Positions 34,115 to 43,430 of a DNA stretch of 64,000 bases are shown here, one piece after another. Every line of letters begins with the position of its first letter. Positions within the stretch are counted from its first letter, which is position 1. Location: contig CAAGLS010000131.1 in assembly GCA_900770845.1 (NCBI GenBank), positions 23,231 to 87,230 on the forward strand, written 5' to 3'. Source of the DNA: an uncultured Prevotella sp. (GTDB lineage Bacteria > Bacteroidota > Bacteroidia > Bacteroidales > Bacteroidaceae). The notes below the pieces were generated by a model. That model searched no databases and was not told the DNA's origin. It saw only the letters and a program-made list of their open reading frames with translations. The translations under genes and the position numbers were made by a program.

Positions 34115-35227
34115 ATGATACTGAAAAAGATTAGCATTATCAACTATAAGAACTTGCAGGAAGTTAGCCTGAGCCTTTCCCCCAAGATGAATTGCCTTAT
34201 AGGCCCTAATGGGACGGGCAAGACCAACTTCCTTGACGCTGTGTACTACATGTCGTTCTGCCGCAGCAGCACCACCCCAATAGACTCGCAGGTCATTCGT
34301 CACGAAGAACCTTTCTTCGTGCTTGAAGGCCATTATGAGAATGATGCCGGTGAGGAGGATGATGTCTACGTGGGCATGAAGCGGGGGGTGAAGAAACACT
34401 TCAAGCACAACAAGAAAGAGTATCGCCGTTTGGCCGACCATATTGGCTTGATTCCTCTCATCCTTGTCTCTCCAGCCGACAACATGCTTATCACAGGAGG
34501 AAGCGAGGAACGCCGCAGACTGATGGACGTTGTCATATCGCAGTGTGACCATATCTATATGGAGGCTTTGATGAACTACAACAAAGCCCTTCAGCAGCGC
34601 AATAGCTTGCTGAAGATGGACAACGAGCCGGACCCGGCCTTGTTGGACATCTGGGAAGAGCAGATGGCGCAAAATGGAGAGGTGATTTTCCACAAGCGAG
34701 AAGCCTTCATCAATGAGTTGGAGCCTGTGTTCCAGCACATCTACAGCAGCATATCACAAGACCGCGAGCAGGTTGCCCTGCACTATATCTCACACGGACA
34801 GCGGGGACCGTTGCTCGATGTGATTCGTCGCGACAGGGCCAAGGACCGTATAGTGGGCTATTCGCTCCATGGGGTTCATCGCGACGATTTGGAAATGCTC
34901 TTGGGTGGCTTCCCCATGAAGAAGGAAGGAAGCCAAGGGCAATGCAAGACTTTTGCGTTGGCGTTGAAGCTCGCCCAGTTTGACATGCTTCGACGGACGG
35001 CCTCGCGCACCACACCGCTGCTTTTGCTCGATGACATCTTCGACAAGTTGGATGCCAGCCGTGTGGAGCAGATTGTGCGACTCGTGGCGGGCGACAGCTT
35101 CGGCCAGATATTCATCACCGATACGAATCGTGACCACTTGGACCGTATCTTGAGCCACTCCAACTTTGATTATAAACTGTTCGACGTGATGGACGGACAG
35201 ATAGAGGAAAGAAAAGAGGAATGTTGA
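34115..35227 (+). CDS. recF: DNA replication and repair protein RecF
   Basis: SMC-like ATPase that loads RecA at single-strand gaps with RecOR. The 370-aa protein has Walker A GPNGTGKTNF (residues 30-39), the signature region FGGG-like TGGSEERRRLMD, and Walker B PLLLLDDIFDKLD. The frame is open back to 33815, but the ATG at 34115 is the family start and lies 14 nt after the promoter. The DciA-like gene begins 1 nt after the recF stop. Confidence 0.95.
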   Translation: MILKKISIINYKNLQEVSLSLSPKMNCLIGPNGTGKTNFLDAVYYMSFCRSSTTPIDSQVIRHEEPFFVLEGHYENDAGEEDDVYVGMKRGVKKHFKHNKKEYRRLADHIGLIPLILVSPADNMLITGGSEERRRLMDVVISQCDHIYMEALMNYNKALQQRNSLLKMDNEPDPALLDIWEEQMAQNGEVIFHKREAFINELEPVFQHIYSSISQDREQVALHYISHGQRGPLLDVIRRDRAKDRIVGYSLHGVHRDDLEMLLGGFPMKKEGSQGQCKTFALALKLAQFDMLRRTASRTTPLLLLDDIFDKLDASRVEQIVRLVAGDSFGQIFITDTNRDHLDRILSHSNFDYKLFDVMDGQIEERKEEC

Positions 35228-35228
35228 T

Positions 35229-35519
35229 ATGAAAAGACGTGAGGTGAAGAGCATTGGCGAGTTGCTGCCGCAATTCTTGCGTGAAGAGGGATTGGAGACT
35301 CCCCTTCTTCAGAAGCGGCTGCTCGACTCGTGGGAAAGCGTAGTCGGCCCTTCGGTCGGCCGGTATACGGGAAACAAGTATATCAGCGACCAAGTGCTTC
35401 ATGTGAAGATTCTCAATCCCGCCCTACGCCAGGACCTCAGCATGATGAGGACCCAGCTCCTTAAACGCCTCAACGATGCTGTTGGGGCGAGCATCATTGT
35501 GGATGTGAGAATCTATTGA
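35229..35519 (+). CDS. DUF721 (DciA-like) protein
   Basis: The 96-aa protein matches the DUF721 family, whose studied members (DciA) recruit the replicative helicase. It is basic at the N-terminus, with a Leu-rich centre and a terminal IIVDVRIY strand. It directly follows recF (1-nt gap), a common neighbourhood in Bacteroidota. Its last 7 nt overlap the converging 5-formyltetrahydrofolate cyclo-ligase gene. Confidence 0.8.
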   Translation: MKRREVKSIGELLPQFLREEGLETPLLQKRLLDSWESVVGPSVGRYTGNKYISDQVLHVKILNPALRQDLSMMRTQLLKRLNDAVGASIIVDVRIY

Positions 35520-36046
35520 ACCACTTCGTCCATCACCACATCATATTTGTCAGAGGGCACTTCTTCCAATTTTTGGAATGGAAAACACACACCTATTTTA
35601 TATAAGGAAGGTGCCTTTGCGAGGAAACGGTCGTAGTAGCCTTTGCCGCGGCCGAGTCGGTGTCCATTGGCATCGAAACTCATGCCGGGAATGAGAGCCA
35701 CGTCGATTTCCTGCAGCTTGGTGAAAGTCTTACCCGTAGGTTCCAAGATGTGGTAACAATCTTCCTGCATACTCTCCGGCCCCGTGTATTCATGCAACTC
35801 CATCTCGTTGTCGGGTAGCACCACAGGCAGCAGTACCCGCTTGCCTTGGGCTACAAGCTGGTCCACAGCATCATGGGTGTAGACCTCGTCGGGCAGGGAG
35901 TAATAGAACAACACCGTATGCGCAGCCCTCACTTTGGGATGGTTGAGCAGACGGTCGATGATGGCAAGCGACATTTCACGAAGCTGCTGCTGCGTGAATT
36001 GTCGCTTGCGTTGACGTATTTCCTTTCTGAGTTCTGACTTATCCAT
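35513..36046 (-). CDS. 5-formyltetrahydrofolate cyclo-ligase
   Basis: ATP-dependent conversion of 5-formyl-THF to 5,10-methenyl-THF. The 177-aa protein has the basic N-terminal helix (KSELRKEIRQRKRQF), the substrate-pocket stretch LLPVVLPDNEMELHEY, and the family motif HRLGRGKGYYDRFL. It starts 1 nt after the S41 protease stop and converges with the DUF721 gene (7-nt overlap). Confidence 0.92.
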   Translation of the reverse strand: MDKSELRKEIRQRKRQFTQQQLREMSLAIIDRLLNHPKVRAAHTVLFYYSLPDEVYTHDAVDQLVAQGKRVLLPVVLPDNEMELHEYTGPESMQEDCYHILEPTGKTFTKLQEIDVALIPGMSFDANGHRLGRGKGYYDRFLAKAPSLYKIGVCFPFQKLEEVPSDKYDVVMDEVVQ

Positions 36047-36047
36047 A

Positions 36048-37835
36048 TCAGGCCAAGTATACCCGCTCTTTGGGTTTTAGGGCGGGGGTGAACAAATCGT
36101 CGTAGATAAATTGTTGGTACAAATTCTGCGGCATCCAAGCCGTGCAATTCATCTGGCTAAGAGGCAGCGATGGCATACCGGCCATCGACACCTTGCCATT
36201 GGCGCTGTTCAGGCTTGGACGTTGAGGGAACGCTGTGCCTGAGCGGAACACCTGCATGGTGCGCTGGATGACGGGATCGCCGGTATTGACATATTGCGTC
36301 CAGGCCGATTCGTCGAGCATGTTGTAGATGATGCGACTCAAGAGGAAGCGCTCCAACAGTTGATGGCTCTTCTTGATGAGCAGGTTACGGCGTTTCAGGC
36401 CATGGCTCTCCCCGTAGGTGGCAAACTTCTCCACGATGTTCTGCTTCTTCAGATAGGCGGCCAAATCCTCCATCGTGTCAAACTGCTTCAGCGTAGGCCT
36501 GTTGTTGTCGGTGTACTCGTAGGCATATTGCAGCATCAGTCCGCTTGTGGCAGCCAACTTGTAGTAGGAAGTGATGTCGGTGGTATCCTCGGGTACGAAG
36601 ATGTCGGGCGTGATGCCGCCACCGCCATACACCACACGTCCAATGCTGGTGTGGTAGGCAGGTCCGATGTGCTTGATGCTGTCCTGCGAGAAGAACTCGC
36701 CGTGGTTGTAGCGTTGGAGGATGTCGAGTTCATAGTCCTCCTCGTCACCCGGCACGTAGGGCTTCTGAATGCAGCGGCCAGAGGGAGTGTAGTAGCGTGC
36801 TATGGTGAGTCGGATCATGCTTCCGTCGGGGAACTCAATCTGCTGTTGTACCAAGCCCTTGCCAAACGAGCGTCGGCCGATGATGGTTGCGCGGTCGTTG
36901 TCCTGCATGGCTCCGGCAAAAATCTCGGCGGCCGATGCTGAACTCTCGTTGATGAGCACCACAAGCGGGATGCTCTGGTAGGCTCCGCGTCCATCGCTGC
37001 GATAGTCCTGTCGGGGCGACTTGCGTCCCTGGGTGTAGACGATGAGCTTGTTCTTGCTCAAGAACTCGTTGGCCATCTGCACGGCACTCTTCAGATAGCC
37101 GCCCGTGTTGTCGCGCAGGTCGATGACAAGGTTGTCGAATCCTTGTTTTGAGAGGTTGGCCAGTGCCACTATCAATTCGGGATAGGTGTTCTCTCCGAAG
37201 TTCTTTACACGGATGTAGCCCGTGTTGTCGTCGAGCATATAGGCAGCCGAAATGCTTTTTTGCGGAATGTCGCCGCGCGTCACGGTGTAGGTCTTGATGC
37301 CCTTTTGCCCGTAGCGCACTACGCCGATTCTCACCTTGGTGTCTTTGGGTCCCTTGAGTTTGTGCATGGCCTCCTCGTTGGTGACGACTTTGCCCACAAA
37401 CGGTTTCCCATCTACAGCGACAATCTTGTCGCCCGCCAATAGTCCGGCGCGTTCCGCCGGCCCGTTCTTGATGACATTCTGCACGTGGATGGTGTCTTGG
37501 CGAATGGTGAACTCGATTCCCACACCCGAGAATGAACCCTTGAGGTCATCGGCTGCCGTTTGCATATCCTTGGCGCTGATGTAGACCGAGTGGGGGTCGA
37601 GGTCCTTGAGGATTTGGGGAATGGCCTTGTCGACAAGCGAGTCGATGTTGACTTCGTCCACGTATTGGTCGTCTATGATATGGAGCAGGTTGTTGAGCCT
37701 GTTGCTTCCCGAACCGATGATGTTGAGCCTGTTGCCCGAGAAGTGGTTGGAGAGGAACGAGCCCAACAGGATTCCGATGATGACACAGAGTGCCATTATC
37801 AGGGGCATGAATCTATTTGATTTGTTTTGGTTCAT
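36048..37835 (-). CDS. S41-family C-terminal processing protease with PDZ domain
   Basis: Periplasmic or membrane-anchored serine protease of the CtpA/Tsp type. The 595-aa protein has an N-terminal membrane anchor (about 10-29), a PDZ domain (about 95-180, with GVGIEFTIRQDTIHV and AGLLAGDKIVAVDG), and a catalytic core. The core shows INESSASAAEIFAGAM (Ser nucleophile near residue 300) and RRSFGKGLVQQ (catalytic Lys). A C-terminal extension of about 170 residues follows. It lies in the operon between the dCMP deaminase and cyclo-ligase genes. Confidence 0.93.
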   Translation of the reverse strand: MNQNKSNRFMPLIMALCVIIGILLGSFLSNHFSGNRLNIIGSGSNRLNNLLHIIDDQYVDEVNIDSLVDKAIPQILKDLDPHSVYISAKDMQTAADDLKGSFSGVGIEFTIRQDTIHVQNVIKNGPAERAGLLAGDKIVAVDGKPFVGKVVTNEEAMHKLKGPKDTKVRIGVVRYGQKGIKTYTVTRGDIPQKSISAAYMLDDNTGYIRVKNFGENTYPELIVALANLSKQGFDNLVIDLRDNTGGYLKSAVQMANEFLSKNKLIVYTQGRKSPRQDYRSDGRGAYQSIPLVVLINESSASAAEIFAGAMQDNDRATIIGRRSFGKGLVQQQIEFPDGSMIRLTIARYYTPSGRCIQKPYVPGDEEDYELDILQRYNHGEFFSQDSIKHIGPAYHTSIGRVVYGGGGITPDIFVPEDTTDITSYYKLAATSGLMLQYAYEYTDNNRPTLKQFDTMEDLAAYLKKQNIVEKFATYGESHGLKRRNLLIKKSHQLLERFLLSRIIYNMLDESAWTQYVNTGDPVIQRTMQVFRSGTAFPQRPSLNSANGKVSMAGMPSLPLSQMNCTAWMPQNLYQQFIYDDLFTPALKPKERVYLA

Positions 37836-37854
37836 CTTGAATGATTTCGAAACC

Positions 37855-38343
37855 TTATTGTTGTTCTTTGAAATTGTCGATGTCGAGATAGACGACCTCT
37901 ACTCCGGCCCGCCGCAGAAGGTCAAGTCCATCGGTAAGGCGGTATTGCTCGCCGTAGACCACTCTCTTGATGCCTGCCTGGATGATGAGTTTTGAACACT
38001 CGATGCAGGGTGAGGCCGTCACGTAGAGCGTGGCTCCATCCGAGTTGTTGTTGGAGCGGGCCAGTTTGGTGATGGCGTTGGCCTCGGCGTGCAGCACGTA
38101 GGGCTTGGTCAGGTTGTTGTCGTCCTCGCACACATTCTCGAATCCGCTCGGAGTCCCATTGTAGCCGTCGCTGATGATCATCTTGTCCTTCACCACCAAG
38201 GCTCCCACCTTACGGCGTTTGCAGTAGGAGTTCTCGGCCCATATCCTGGCCATTCTCAGATAGCGGTAGTCGAGCAGCTCGGCTTTCTTGTCGGTGCCCT
38301 CCATGTTTGACGGCTGATGATTCGTTAGCTCCATAATTGTCAT
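37855..38343 (-). CDS. dCMP/deoxycytidylate deaminase family protein
   Basis: Zinc-dependent deaminase converting dCMP to dUMP. The 162-aa protein has the zinc motif HAEANAI with the catalytic Glu and SPCIECSKLI supplying the two Cys ligands. YNGTPSGFENVCEDD is also characteristic of dCMP deaminases. The ATG at 38343 overlaps the Dcp stop as ATGA; an internal ATG at 38334 is a possible alternative start. Confidence 0.92.
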   Translation of the reverse strand: MTIMELTNHQPSNMEGTDKKAELLDYRYLRMARIWAENSYCKRRKVGALVVKDKMIISDGYNGTPSGFENVCEDDNNLTKPYVLHAEANAITKLARSNNNSDGATLYVTASPCIECSKLIIQAGIKRVVYGEQYRLTDGLDLLRRAGVEVVYLDIDNFKEQQ

Positions 38344-40424
38344 TTTGTTTTCTTGATGCCGTTGCGTTCGAGCAGGGCGTCAATGGTTGGGTCTTGTCCA
38401 CGGAACCGGCGGTAGAGCGTGGCGGGATGCTCCGTGCCTCCACGCGAGAGGATGTTGTCGCGGAAGCTTTGGGCTGTCTTTTGGTCGAAGATTCCGTTTT
38501 TCTTGAACACGCTGAAGGCGTCTGCCTCCAGTACCTCGGCCCATTTGTAGCTGTAGTAGCCGGCCGCGTAGCCTCCCGCCATGATGTGTGAGAACTGCGT
38601 CGTCATGCAGGTGTCGGGCAGTTGCTTTGTGATGATGGCCTTCTTCCAGGCTTGCTTCTCAAAGGGGATGATGTCGGCCGTGAAGGGTTCCTTCATGGTG
38701 TAGTAGGCCATGTCGAGCAGTCCGAAGCTCACCTGTCTGAGGCAAGAGTAGCCGACGAGGAAGTTGCGGCTCTTCACGATGCGCTCAATGAGGTCGTCGG
38801 GGATGGGCTCGCCGGTCTTGTAGTGGAAGGCAAACGTGCGGAGGAAATCCTTCTCCACTGCATAGTTCTCCATAAACTGCGATGGGAGTTCTACGAAATC
38901 CCACCAAACGTTGGTTCCCGAGAGGCTCGCGAAGCGGGTGTTGGCGAACATTCCGTGGAGCGCATGGCCAAACTCGTGCAGGAAAGTCTCCACTTCCCCG
39001 AGTGTCAGCAGGGCGGGCTTCTCCTCTGTAGGCTTGGTGAGGTTCATCACCAACGACACGTGCGGACGCACATTGTTGCCCTTGTGGTCTATCCATTGTC
39101 CTTGGAATTCCGTCATCCACGCGCCTCCCTGCTTGCCTTTCCGTGGATGGAAGTCGGCATAGAGCACGGCGAGGTAGCTGCCGTCCTTGTCGAATACCTC
39201 GTAGGCCTTCACGTCGGGATGGTAGACGGGTATGTCTTTGTTTTCCTTGAAGGTGATTCCGTAGAGTCGTGTTGCCAGCCCGAAAACACCCTTGATGACA
39301 TTGTTGATTTCGAAGTATGGGCGCAGCATCTCGGCGTCGAGGTTGTAGCGTTCCATCTTGAGTTTGTGGCTATAGAATGAGAAGTCCCACGGCTCCAGTT
39401 CGAAGTCGTCGCCCTCCAATTTCTTGGCCTCGGCCTCGATGTCCTTCAGCTCCTCCTGAGCAGTGGGCTTGTAGGCGTCGATCAGGTCGTTGAGCAGTTT
39501 GTACACGTTGCCCACATTGGAGGCCATCCGGTGTTTCAACACGTAGTCGGCGTAGGTGTCGAACCCAAGGAGCTGCGCCATCTCTCTTCTCAGGTTGATG
39601 AGCTGCCGGCAAATCTCCAAGTTGTTGTTCTCGTTGTCGTGGGTTCCTTCCGTTCCTCTTGCCATGAACATCCGCCTGCGCAGCTCGCGCTGGGTGGAAT
39701 AGGTCATGAAGGGGGAGTAGGAGGGGAAGTCGAGGTTGAAGACCCACCCGTCCTTGCCTTTTTCCTTGGCCGCCAAGCGTGCGGCTTCCTTGGCCGTGTC
39801 GGGCAGTCCGTCGAGTTGAGCCTCGTCGGTGATGTGGAGTTCGAAGGCCTTGTTCTCTTTCAGCAGGTTTTGCGAGAACTGCAGTGCCAGCACTCCAGCT
39901 TTCTCCGTCATCCCGCGCAGCCGCTTCTTGCCCTCTTCGTCGAGCAGCGCACCGCTTCTCACGAATCCGTCGTAGGTGTTGTCGAGCAGCATCTGCTCTT
40001 CGGGCGTGAGCTGCCGGTGGTGCTCATGCACGTATTTGATGCGTTCAAAGAGCCGCTTGTTGAGGCTGATGTCGTTGGAGTGCTTGGTGAGAATAGGACT
40101 CATCTTCTGGGCCAGCGCGTCGAGGTCGTCGTTGGTCTCGGCGCTCAGCATGCAGGAGAACGTGTTGGAGACCCTGTTGAGCAGGTCATAGTAATGCTCG
40201 CCCTTGCTTTCGTCGATGTGGATAAGGGTGTTGTCGAACGTGGGTTCCTCGGGATTGTTGATGATTTCTTCGGTCTCCTCGTCTTCCCTTTTTATTCCTT
40301 CCATGAAGGCCTCCTCATAGTCGGCGGTTGTGATGTTGCCGAATGGCACGGTCTCGTGGGGCGTGTTGTAGGGGATAAGGAAAGGGTTCTGTTTGTGTTG
40401 ATTCTCTATTTTGTTTTCACTCAT
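38340..40424 (-). CDS. dcp: M3-family metallopeptidase (peptidyl-dipeptidase Dcp-like)
   Basis: Zinc peptidase that trims peptides. The 694-aa protein (from the ATG at 40424, MSENKIENQ) carries the gluzincin motif HEFGHALHGMF and the downstream substrate-binding stretch near FVELPSQFMENY. There is no signal peptide, so it is probably cytoplasmic. I prefer 40424 because the frame beyond it uses a TTG at 40445 that lies only 4 nt after the -7 box. First gene of a four-gene minus-strand operon ending with the cyclo-ligase. Confidence 0.92.
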   Translation of the reverse strand: MSENKIENQHKQNPFLIPYNTPHETVPFGNITTADYEEAFMEGIKREDEETEEIINNPEEPTFDNTLIHIDESKGEHYYDLLNRVSNTFSCMLSAETNDDLDALAQKMSPILTKHSNDISLNKRLFERIKYVHEHHRQLTPEEQMLLDNTYDGFVRSGALLDEEGKKRLRGMTEKAGVLALQFSQNLLKENKAFELHITDEAQLDGLPDTAKEAARLAAKEKGKDGWVFNLDFPSYSPFMTYSTQRELRRRMFMARGTEGTHDNENNNLEICRQLINLRREMAQLLGFDTYADYVLKHRMASNVGNVYKLLNDLIDAYKPTAQEELKDIEAEAKKLEGDDFELEPWDFSFYSHKLKMERYNLDAEMLRPYFEINNVIKGVFGLATRLYGITFKENKDIPVYHPDVKAYEVFDKDGSYLAVLYADFHPRKGKQGGAWMTEFQGQWIDHKGNNVRPHVSLVMNLTKPTEEKPALLTLGEVETFLHEFGHALHGMFANTRFASLSGTNVWWDFVELPSQFMENYAVEKDFLRTFAFHYKTGEPIPDDLIERIVKSRNFLVGYSCLRQVSFGLLDMAYYTMKEPFTADIIPFEKQAWKKAIITKQLPDTCMTTQFSHIMAGGYAAGYYSYKWAEVLEADAFSVFKKNGIFDQKTAQSFRDNILSRGGTEHPATLYRRFRGQDPTIDALLERNGIKKTK

Positions 40425-40449
40425 ACTAAATCGATGCTTTTTCAATACG

Positions 40450-40457
40450 CAAATTTA
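40450..40457 (-). promoter_or_regulatory. -7 box of the dcp operon
   Basis: TAAATTTG on the minus strand, 25 nt before the ATG at 40424. This supports the shorter start. Confidence 0.58.
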
Positions 40458-40525
40458 GTAAAAATAATCTTGAACTCGCCTATTTAAAAAGCATATTTAA
40501 CACATAATGCATGTTAAGGTAGGCC

Positions 40526-41206
40526 TCAGCGCGACTGGAGCAGTTTCTCCAAGGCTGGAATGGTGATGATTCCCCTTTGGAGCGTTATCAATCCCTCGTC
40601 CTCCATGGCATTGAGTTGGATGGAGACATTGAGCCGGCTGTCGTTCACTTCCTCGGCCAGTCGGGTCATCTTGATGCGGAATGTCTTCTTGCCGGCTGGC
40701 TTTTCTGTGTGGATGAGGAAAAAGCGCAGGATGCGCTGGCGCAGGTTGGCGGGTGGGGTGTGCCACAACTGCAGCTCCTTTTTCTGCACCTGTGTGGAGA
40801 GCAGGTTGAGCCAGTTGATTTTGAAGATGAAGTAGCGGTCGAACATGCGGAACACCTCGTCTTTGTTCAGCAGCACGAAGCGGCACGTCTCCACGCATTG
40901 GTAGGAATGCAGGTAGCGCTGATGGAGGCCGAAGAGTGATGACGGTGCTACCAGACAGGGGGCCGGCAGGGATTCGGTGACGATGCAGCCGTGGTCGTCG
41001 CTATGGGTGACGACATTCATTGCGCCATGGATGAGAACCACCAGGAGGGTGCATCTCTCGTCCTGGTGGCAAAGGAACTTTCCCGCGTCGAGCCGCAGGA
41101 ACTGGAATTTCGTCTGTGCGATGATTTGCGAAATCTCCTCGCTGCCCAGACCTGAGAACAGAGGCAGCCGCATGAGTGTCTCGTAAAGATGCAGCGATTC
41201 CTCCAT
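40526..41206 (-). CDS. Crp/Fnr-family transcriptional regulator
   Basis: Cyclic-nucleotide-binding-type regulator. The 226-aa protein has an N-terminal beta-roll domain and a C-terminal winged helix with the helix-turn-helix KMTRLAEEVNDSRLNVS. The ligand is unclear; the classical cAMP-contacting residues are not obvious. It is the last gene of a run headed by the DUF4199 protein and starts 3 nt after the ApbE gene stop, so it may control its own operon. Confidence 0.87.
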   Translation of the reverse strand: MEESLHLYETLMRLPLFSGLGSEEISQIIAQTKFQFLRLDAGKFLCHQDERCTLLVVLIHGAMNVVTHSDDHGCIVTESLPAPCLVAPSSLFGLHQRYLHSYQCVETCRFVLLNKDEVFRMFDRYFIFKINWLNLLSTQVQKKELQLWHTPPANLRQRILRFFLIHTEKPAGKKTFRIKMTRLAEEVNDSRLNVSIQLNAMEDEGLITLQRGIITIPALEKLLQSR

Positions 41207-41209
41207 GGC

Positions 41210-42274
41210 CTACTTCCCGACCTTGTCTTCCAGCGATGGCGAGTACCACACCTTCATTTCTCCCTTGGGGCCGGCGTAGATGAAGTAGGCCATCAGTTCG
41301 GGATGCTTCTCCAAGAGCCTCTTGGCCTTGTCCACCCCCATCACCATGAAGGCTGTGGCGTAGGCGTCGGCCGTGGCGCAGTCGTTGGCCAGCACGGTTG
41401 CCGAGAGCAGACTGTGCTGTACGGGGTAGCCCGTCTTGGGGTCGATGGTGTGGGCGTATTTCTTGCCGGCCACGTAGCGGTAGTTGCGGTAGTTGCCGCT
41501 TGTGGCCATGGCCTTGTCGGTCACATTGATGACGGATTGCGTCTCCTGGTTGACGTCGAGCGTGTCGTCGCATGGCTTCTTCACGCCTATCTTCCAAGGC
41601 AGCCGTTTCTCGCTGTTCCCGCTTGTCACTATCTCCCCACCGATTTCGATGAGGAAGTTCTCGATGCCTTTGCGCTTGAAGAGCCGGGCCACCACGTCGG
41701 CGCCGTAGCCTTTGGCTATGGCGCTGCAGTCGAGTTTGATGTTGGGGTTGGCCTTGCTTATCTGTTCGTTGTTGAGCGACACATGCTGGTAGCCCACGAG
41801 CCGCCTCAGGCTGTCCACCGTTGCCTTGGAGGGGGTCTTCCGCCCGTCGGTGCCGAATCCCCACGCGTTGACCAAGGGGGCGACGGTGATGTCGAAGGCT
41901 CCGTCGGTCTCCTGCGAGATGCGCTCGGCCAAGAGGAACACCTGGGCGAACATGTCGTTCACCTTCACGTTCTCGTTGCGGTTCACGGCTGATATGATGC
42001 TCTTGGGATTGAAGGGCGAGAGCGAAGCGTCCACTTTCCTCAGTTCTGCCTCGATTTCCGGCTGCAGGTCCCGCCCCGACTGGTAGGTGATGTGGTAGAA
42101 GGTGCCGAATATCTCACCGCTGTCTTCTTGGTAGGGAGTGTCGTTTTGGGTGCGGATGATCCATATTGTCCCGATGACGAGCAGCAGCAGGAACGTCATC
42201 TGCAGGAGGGTCTTCCGCTTGGGCATGTTCTTGTTGCCGCCGTTTGCGTTGTGTTCTGTTGGGTTGGGAGTCAT
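41210..42274 (-). CDS. apbE: FAD:protein FMN transferase
   Basis: Attaches FMN covalently to Thr of target flavoproteins such as the Na+-NQR and Rnf subunits. The 354-aa protein has one N-terminal membrane segment (about 21-41, basic residues before it), with no lipobox Cys. It then shows HTIDPKTGYPV and NDCATADAYATAFMVMG, the Mg2+/FAD-binding motifs. Target flavoproteins are not in this window. Confidence 0.93.
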   Translation of the reverse strand: MTPNPTEHNANGGNKNMPKRKTLLQMTFLLLLVIGTIWIIRTQNDTPYQEDSGEIFGTFYHITYQSGRDLQPEIEAELRKVDASLSPFNPKSIISAVNRNENVKVNDMFAQVFLLAERISQETDGAFDITVAPLVNAWGFGTDGRKTPSKATVDSLRRLVGYQHVSLNNEQISKANPNIKLDCSAIAKGYGADVVARLFKRKGIENFLIEIGGEIVTSGNSEKRLPWKIGVKKPCDDTLDVNQETQSVINVTDKAMATSGNYRNYRYVAGKKYAHTIDPKTGYPVQHSLLSATVLANDCATADAYATAFMVMGVDKAKRLLEKHPELMAYFIYAGPKGEMKVWYSPSLEDKVGK

Positions 42275-42292
42275 GTTGCGTGTTGGGGAATG

Positions 42293-42976
42293 CTAAATTT
42301 CGAATGTGATGTTGAATGTGCCGCCGAGCCGCGAGTTGCCCTGTTTGCCGTAGCCCGGAACATACCAGGTGTTGCCGATGGTGCCGTCGTCGTGGTGCAG
42401 CCTGAGCTTGTAGCGCACGCTCCAGCCCATCCTCATGGGGCCTAAGATCTTGGCGTCGATGGAGAACACGGCCTCCGCCCACCCGCAGCTGGCCTTGACA
42501 CCGTGGGCAGAGTAGGGAGCCTCGCCTCCCCACACGGGATCGGTGAGTGCGGGTCGGTCCACGTCGAACTTGTAGGATGTGTAGCCATATCGAAAGCCCG
42601 CGAGAAGCCGGTAGTCGTCGTGCTTGTTTTTCATGAGGTTGAAGTCCAGGCCTATCCGGCCGTAGGGTGCGCTGGTCTTGTAGTGGAGGCGGGTGGCGTC
42701 GTCGTTGGCGTCGGCCTTGCCATAGCCCAATTCTACGGTGGGGAAGTACTTGTCCCTAAGGTTCACCCTCACTACGCCCTCCACCTGTCCGTAGCTGCCC
42801 ACGAGCAACTGTATGGGCCCCACGAGGTCGGCCCCGACGGCCATGCCGCGCAGTGTGGCGATGCTGTCGGTCTGCTGCACGGCAATCTGCTTCCGTCCCT
42901 GGGCGGCCATGCCCAAGGGCAGCAGCGCCAGCAGTGCGAGGCTAACGCTTCTTGAAATATATTTGGATATGCGCAT
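42293..42976 (-). CDS. DUF6048 family outer-membrane-like protein
   Basis: The 227-aa exported protein has a signal peptide (about 1-25, ending GMAAQ) and a run of amphipathic strands (YGRIGLDFNLMKN, YRLLAGFRYGYTSYKF) ending NITFEI, consistent with a small outer-membrane barrel. It matches what I know as DUF6048. Its first 35 nt overlap the end of the DUF6452 gene, suggesting coupling. Function unknown. Confidence 0.8.
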   Translation of the reverse strand: MRISKYISRSVSLALLALLPLGMAAQGRKQIAVQQTDSIATLRGMAVGADLVGPIQLLVGSYGQVEGVVRVNLRDKYFPTVELGYGKADANDDATRLHYKTSAPYGRIGLDFNLMKNKHDDYRLLAGFRYGYTSYKFDVDRPALTDPVWGGEAPYSAHGVKASCGWAEAVFSIDAKILGPMRMGWSVRYKLRLHHDDGTIGNTWYVPGYGKQGNSRLGGTFNITFEI

Positions 42977-43430
42977 GGGAGTTGTCGAACGTTACGTTGG
43001 GATTCACTATCCTGATGCTGTCGATTCCATGGTGGGTGGTGCTGACGCTCTTGAGGGTGTGGAAGAACGCGGGGTTGCAGTCCACGGCCTCAAAGTGGGT
43101 GAGGTTGTCCTTCTCCACGGTCACGGTGTCGAGCGTCTGCGTCTGGTCGGTGTTGTGGCGGTCGAAGAGCAGCTGGTCGCGGTCGCCGCCATAGCTCATG
43201 GGTATCTCGAACTGGGCGGTCTGGGCCGAGCGGTTCAGTAGCACGGTGTCGCTGCCGTCGCGTCGGGTTGTCGACACGGTGAGCGTGTCGGTGAGCGTGT
43301 CTCCGCCCAAGGTGTATACGCAGAGCGTCCGGCTGTTGAGCGGACAGTCGATCGAAGAGCAGCCGTCAAAGCCCATCGCCGTGGCCGCCATGGCCACCAT
43401 AGGCAGCAGTCGCAGGATCATTCTTCGCAT
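42942..43430 (-). CDS. DUF6452 family lipoprotein-like exported protein
   Basis: The 162-aa protein starts at the ATG at 43430; the reading frame beyond it only shadows the glycosyltransferase gene. A hydrophobic N-terminus ends near GFDGCSSIDCP, plausibly a lipoprotein signal, followed by a beta-rich domain with repeated Thr/Asp. It overlaps the upstream glycosyltransferase by 13 nt and the downstream DUF6048 gene by 35 nt; the DUF6452/DUF6048 pair probably works together. Confidence 0.78.
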   Translation of the reverse strand: MRRMILRLLPMVAMAATAMGFDGCSSIDCPLNSRTLCVYTLGGDTLTDTLTVSTTRRDGSDTVLLNRSAQTAQFEIPMSYGGDRDQLLFDRHNTDQTQTLDTVTVEKDNLTHFEAVDCNPAFFHTLKSVSTTHHGIDSIRIVNPNVTFDNSHAHIQIYFKKR